NCBI RefSeq assembly: GCF_004327335.1
Contig: NZ_QJUO01000016.1
Span: forward strand, 30,641 to 94,640
Source: Stutzerimonas kirkiae
GTDB taxonomy: Bacteria; Pseudomonadota; Gammaproteobacteria; Pseudomonadales; Pseudomonadaceae
Length of the DNA: 64,000 nt
Direction of reading: 5' to 3'
Numbering within the stretch: the first letter of the stretch is position 1; every line of letters begins with the position of its first letter. The notes under the pieces are model-generated. The model ran no database searches. It was not told the origin of the DNA and saw only the letters and a program-made list of their open reading frames with translations. The translations under genes were made by a program, and so were the position numbers. Shown in pieces: positions 63,206 through 64,000 of the stretch.

Positions 63206-63730
63206 TCATCCAACCAAGGCTTCGAGCTCCTTGGATGCAGAATGCGGTAACCGCCTCCCCTCCTTCGCCACGTTGACTTGCAAGGCCACCCGCGCAACGT
63301 CCAGCACGCCCTTGGCCAGCGAATAGCTGCCCCTGGCCTGCAACCACGCCAGCACGTCCGCCAAGTGCCAGATCGACGCACTCCCCTCATGTACCGGTGC
63401 TGGGAAGCTGCCCGGATGTGCCAGCATCAGCTTGCGCATGTTCTGCCGCGACACGCCCACGATGTCGGCCACGTCGGTCAGACCGACCAGATCCGGCGCG
63501 ACTTCGATCAGCTTGGCCGACGGCACGGCATTGCGCACGTCCGCCAACGCACTGCGCACGGCGATGCCGGCATCTGCCGCCTCGCGGGTGAACTCCAGCG
63601 CCAAGCGCCCCGGCTGGCCGATGCCCACCAGGGCATCGTCGCAGCCGGCTTCGCCCAGGCGTTCGATCAGCGCATCCGGGTCGCCCTCATCGTCGGCGAG
63701 CTGGTACTTCAAGGTGAAGGTGTATTCCAT
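63206..63730 (-). CDS. HTH protein, putative antitoxin-like partner of the next gene
   Basis: A 174-aa protein. N-terminal region MEYTFTLKYQLADDEGDPDA, a conserved middle, then a DNA-binding segment VGLTDVADIVGVSRQNMRKL with IWHLADVLAWLQ. Function not known. It lies 4 bp downstream of the following gene on the same strand; the pair resembles a toxin-antitoxin arrangement (inference). Confidence 0.7.
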   Translation of the reverse strand: MEYTFTLKYQLADDEGDPDALIERLGEAGCDDALVGIGQPGRLALEFTREAADAGIAVRSALADVRNAVPSAKLIEVAPDLVGLTDVADIVGVSRQNMRKLMLAHPGSFPAPVHEGSASIWHLADVLAWLQARGSYSLAKGVLDVARVALQVNVAKEGRRLPHSASKELEALVG

Positions 63731-63734
63731 CGCG

Positions 63735-64000
63735 CTATTCCTTGGCATCGTCAGCCTCTTGCTGCTTCCGATGCGTGGTGCAGTTGTCCACGACGCGCCG
63801 CAAGGCGCGGGCGTGGTTGCCGGGGCTCCTCGGCGTGCTCCAGACGCTGGTGATGCAGAACTCGCCGCAGCGGCATTCCTCGTCGTTGTATGGGCAGTAA
63901 ATCCGCCCCCATGCGTGACTGCCGCCGACTTCGACACGCCAGCCATGCCCTTCGGCGTGCCTGACAGCTTCCTCGACCTCTTTCTTCGGGTTGAAGGGAC
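63735..64000 (-). CDS. Partial CDS, small Cys-rich HicA-like protein (5' end outside window)
   Basis: The minus-strand frame runs from the window edge to a TAG at 63735-63737. It reads NPKKEVEEAVRHAEGHGWRV, then EVGGSHAWGRIYCPYN, DEECRCGEFC and an RKQQEADDAKE tail. The GW...GGSH pattern recalls HicA-type double-stranded-RNA-binding toxins, with an added cysteine cluster. The family is not recognised with certainty and the start is not in the window. Confidence 0.55.
   Translation of the reverse strand, partial: PFNPKKEVEEAVRHAEGHGWRVEVGGSHAWGRIYCPYNDEECRCGEFCITSVWSTPRSPGNHARALRRVVDNCTTHRKQQEADDAKE

Overview
The window is GC-rich proteobacterial DNA (gamma- or betaproteobacterial; MexGHI/SoxR, Trb and CBASS relatives point to Pseudomonas, Xanthomonadaceae or Burkholderiales, but no housekeeping gene fixes the host). 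Almost all of it is mobile: an integrative and conjugative element (ICE) of the Tn4371-like, trb-type family, next to the decayed remains of what looks like a second, related island. No rRNA, tRNA or CRISPR array was seen.

Left part (1-15920). A MocR-type regulator and a serine/threonine dehydratase-like enzyme are followed by a VOC protein, an AraC regulator divergent from an AhpD-like protein, and a complete mexG-mexH-mexI-opmD RND efflux operon divergent from soxR. A SoxR box lies in a 19-bp promoter spacer between mexG and soxR. Just beyond soxR is a 3'-terminal remnant of a relaxase gene matching the intact one at 43.2 kb, then an IS200/IS605 remnant, an orphan AbiEi antitoxin, a Fic protein and a frameshifted tyrosine integrase. 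The integrase faces an attachment region (15.6-16.0 kb) with four TTACCGTCA repeats, an IHF consensus and a 15-bp match to the 3' end of guaA. This suggests tandem islands at a guaA-type site.

Junction (16-19.8 kb). An AbiEi/AbiEii type IV toxin-antitoxin pair is followed by a retron-like cassette: reverse transcriptase with NAxxH, YVDD and VTG motifs, an Xre regulator, a small membrane-protein ORF and a hairpin-rich non-coding region.

ICE core, read right to left on the minus strand. DUF932, a large ParB-domain protein, DUF736, an Xre regulator (plus strand), DUF2958, DUF2285, an excisionase-like HTH, RepA with iterons, ParA, a small partner protein, DUF2840, TraF peptidase and the VirD2-like relaxase (43.2-55.5 kb). 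Cargo of redox enzymes, an MFS transporter and an AraC regulator follows (33.7-43.2 kb). Then come LysR, an EexN lipoprotein, TraG/VirD4, an RHH protein and trbBCDEJ-eexN-trbLFGI plus DUF2274 (19.8-33.6 kb). Most core genes overlap by ATGA, indicating long polycistronic units.

Right part (56.1-64 kb). An anti-phage island of visibly lower GC: an LA2681-like TPR/HEPN protein, then a complete type III CBASS operon (DUF2188 protein, Cap6/TRIP13 ATPase, putative second HORMA partner, Cap7 HORMA, CD-NTase, NucC nuclease) divergent from a CapW-like WYL repressor whose likely operator exactly fills the spacer of the operon promoter. An AlpA-like regulator and a small HTH/HicA-like gene pair end the window.
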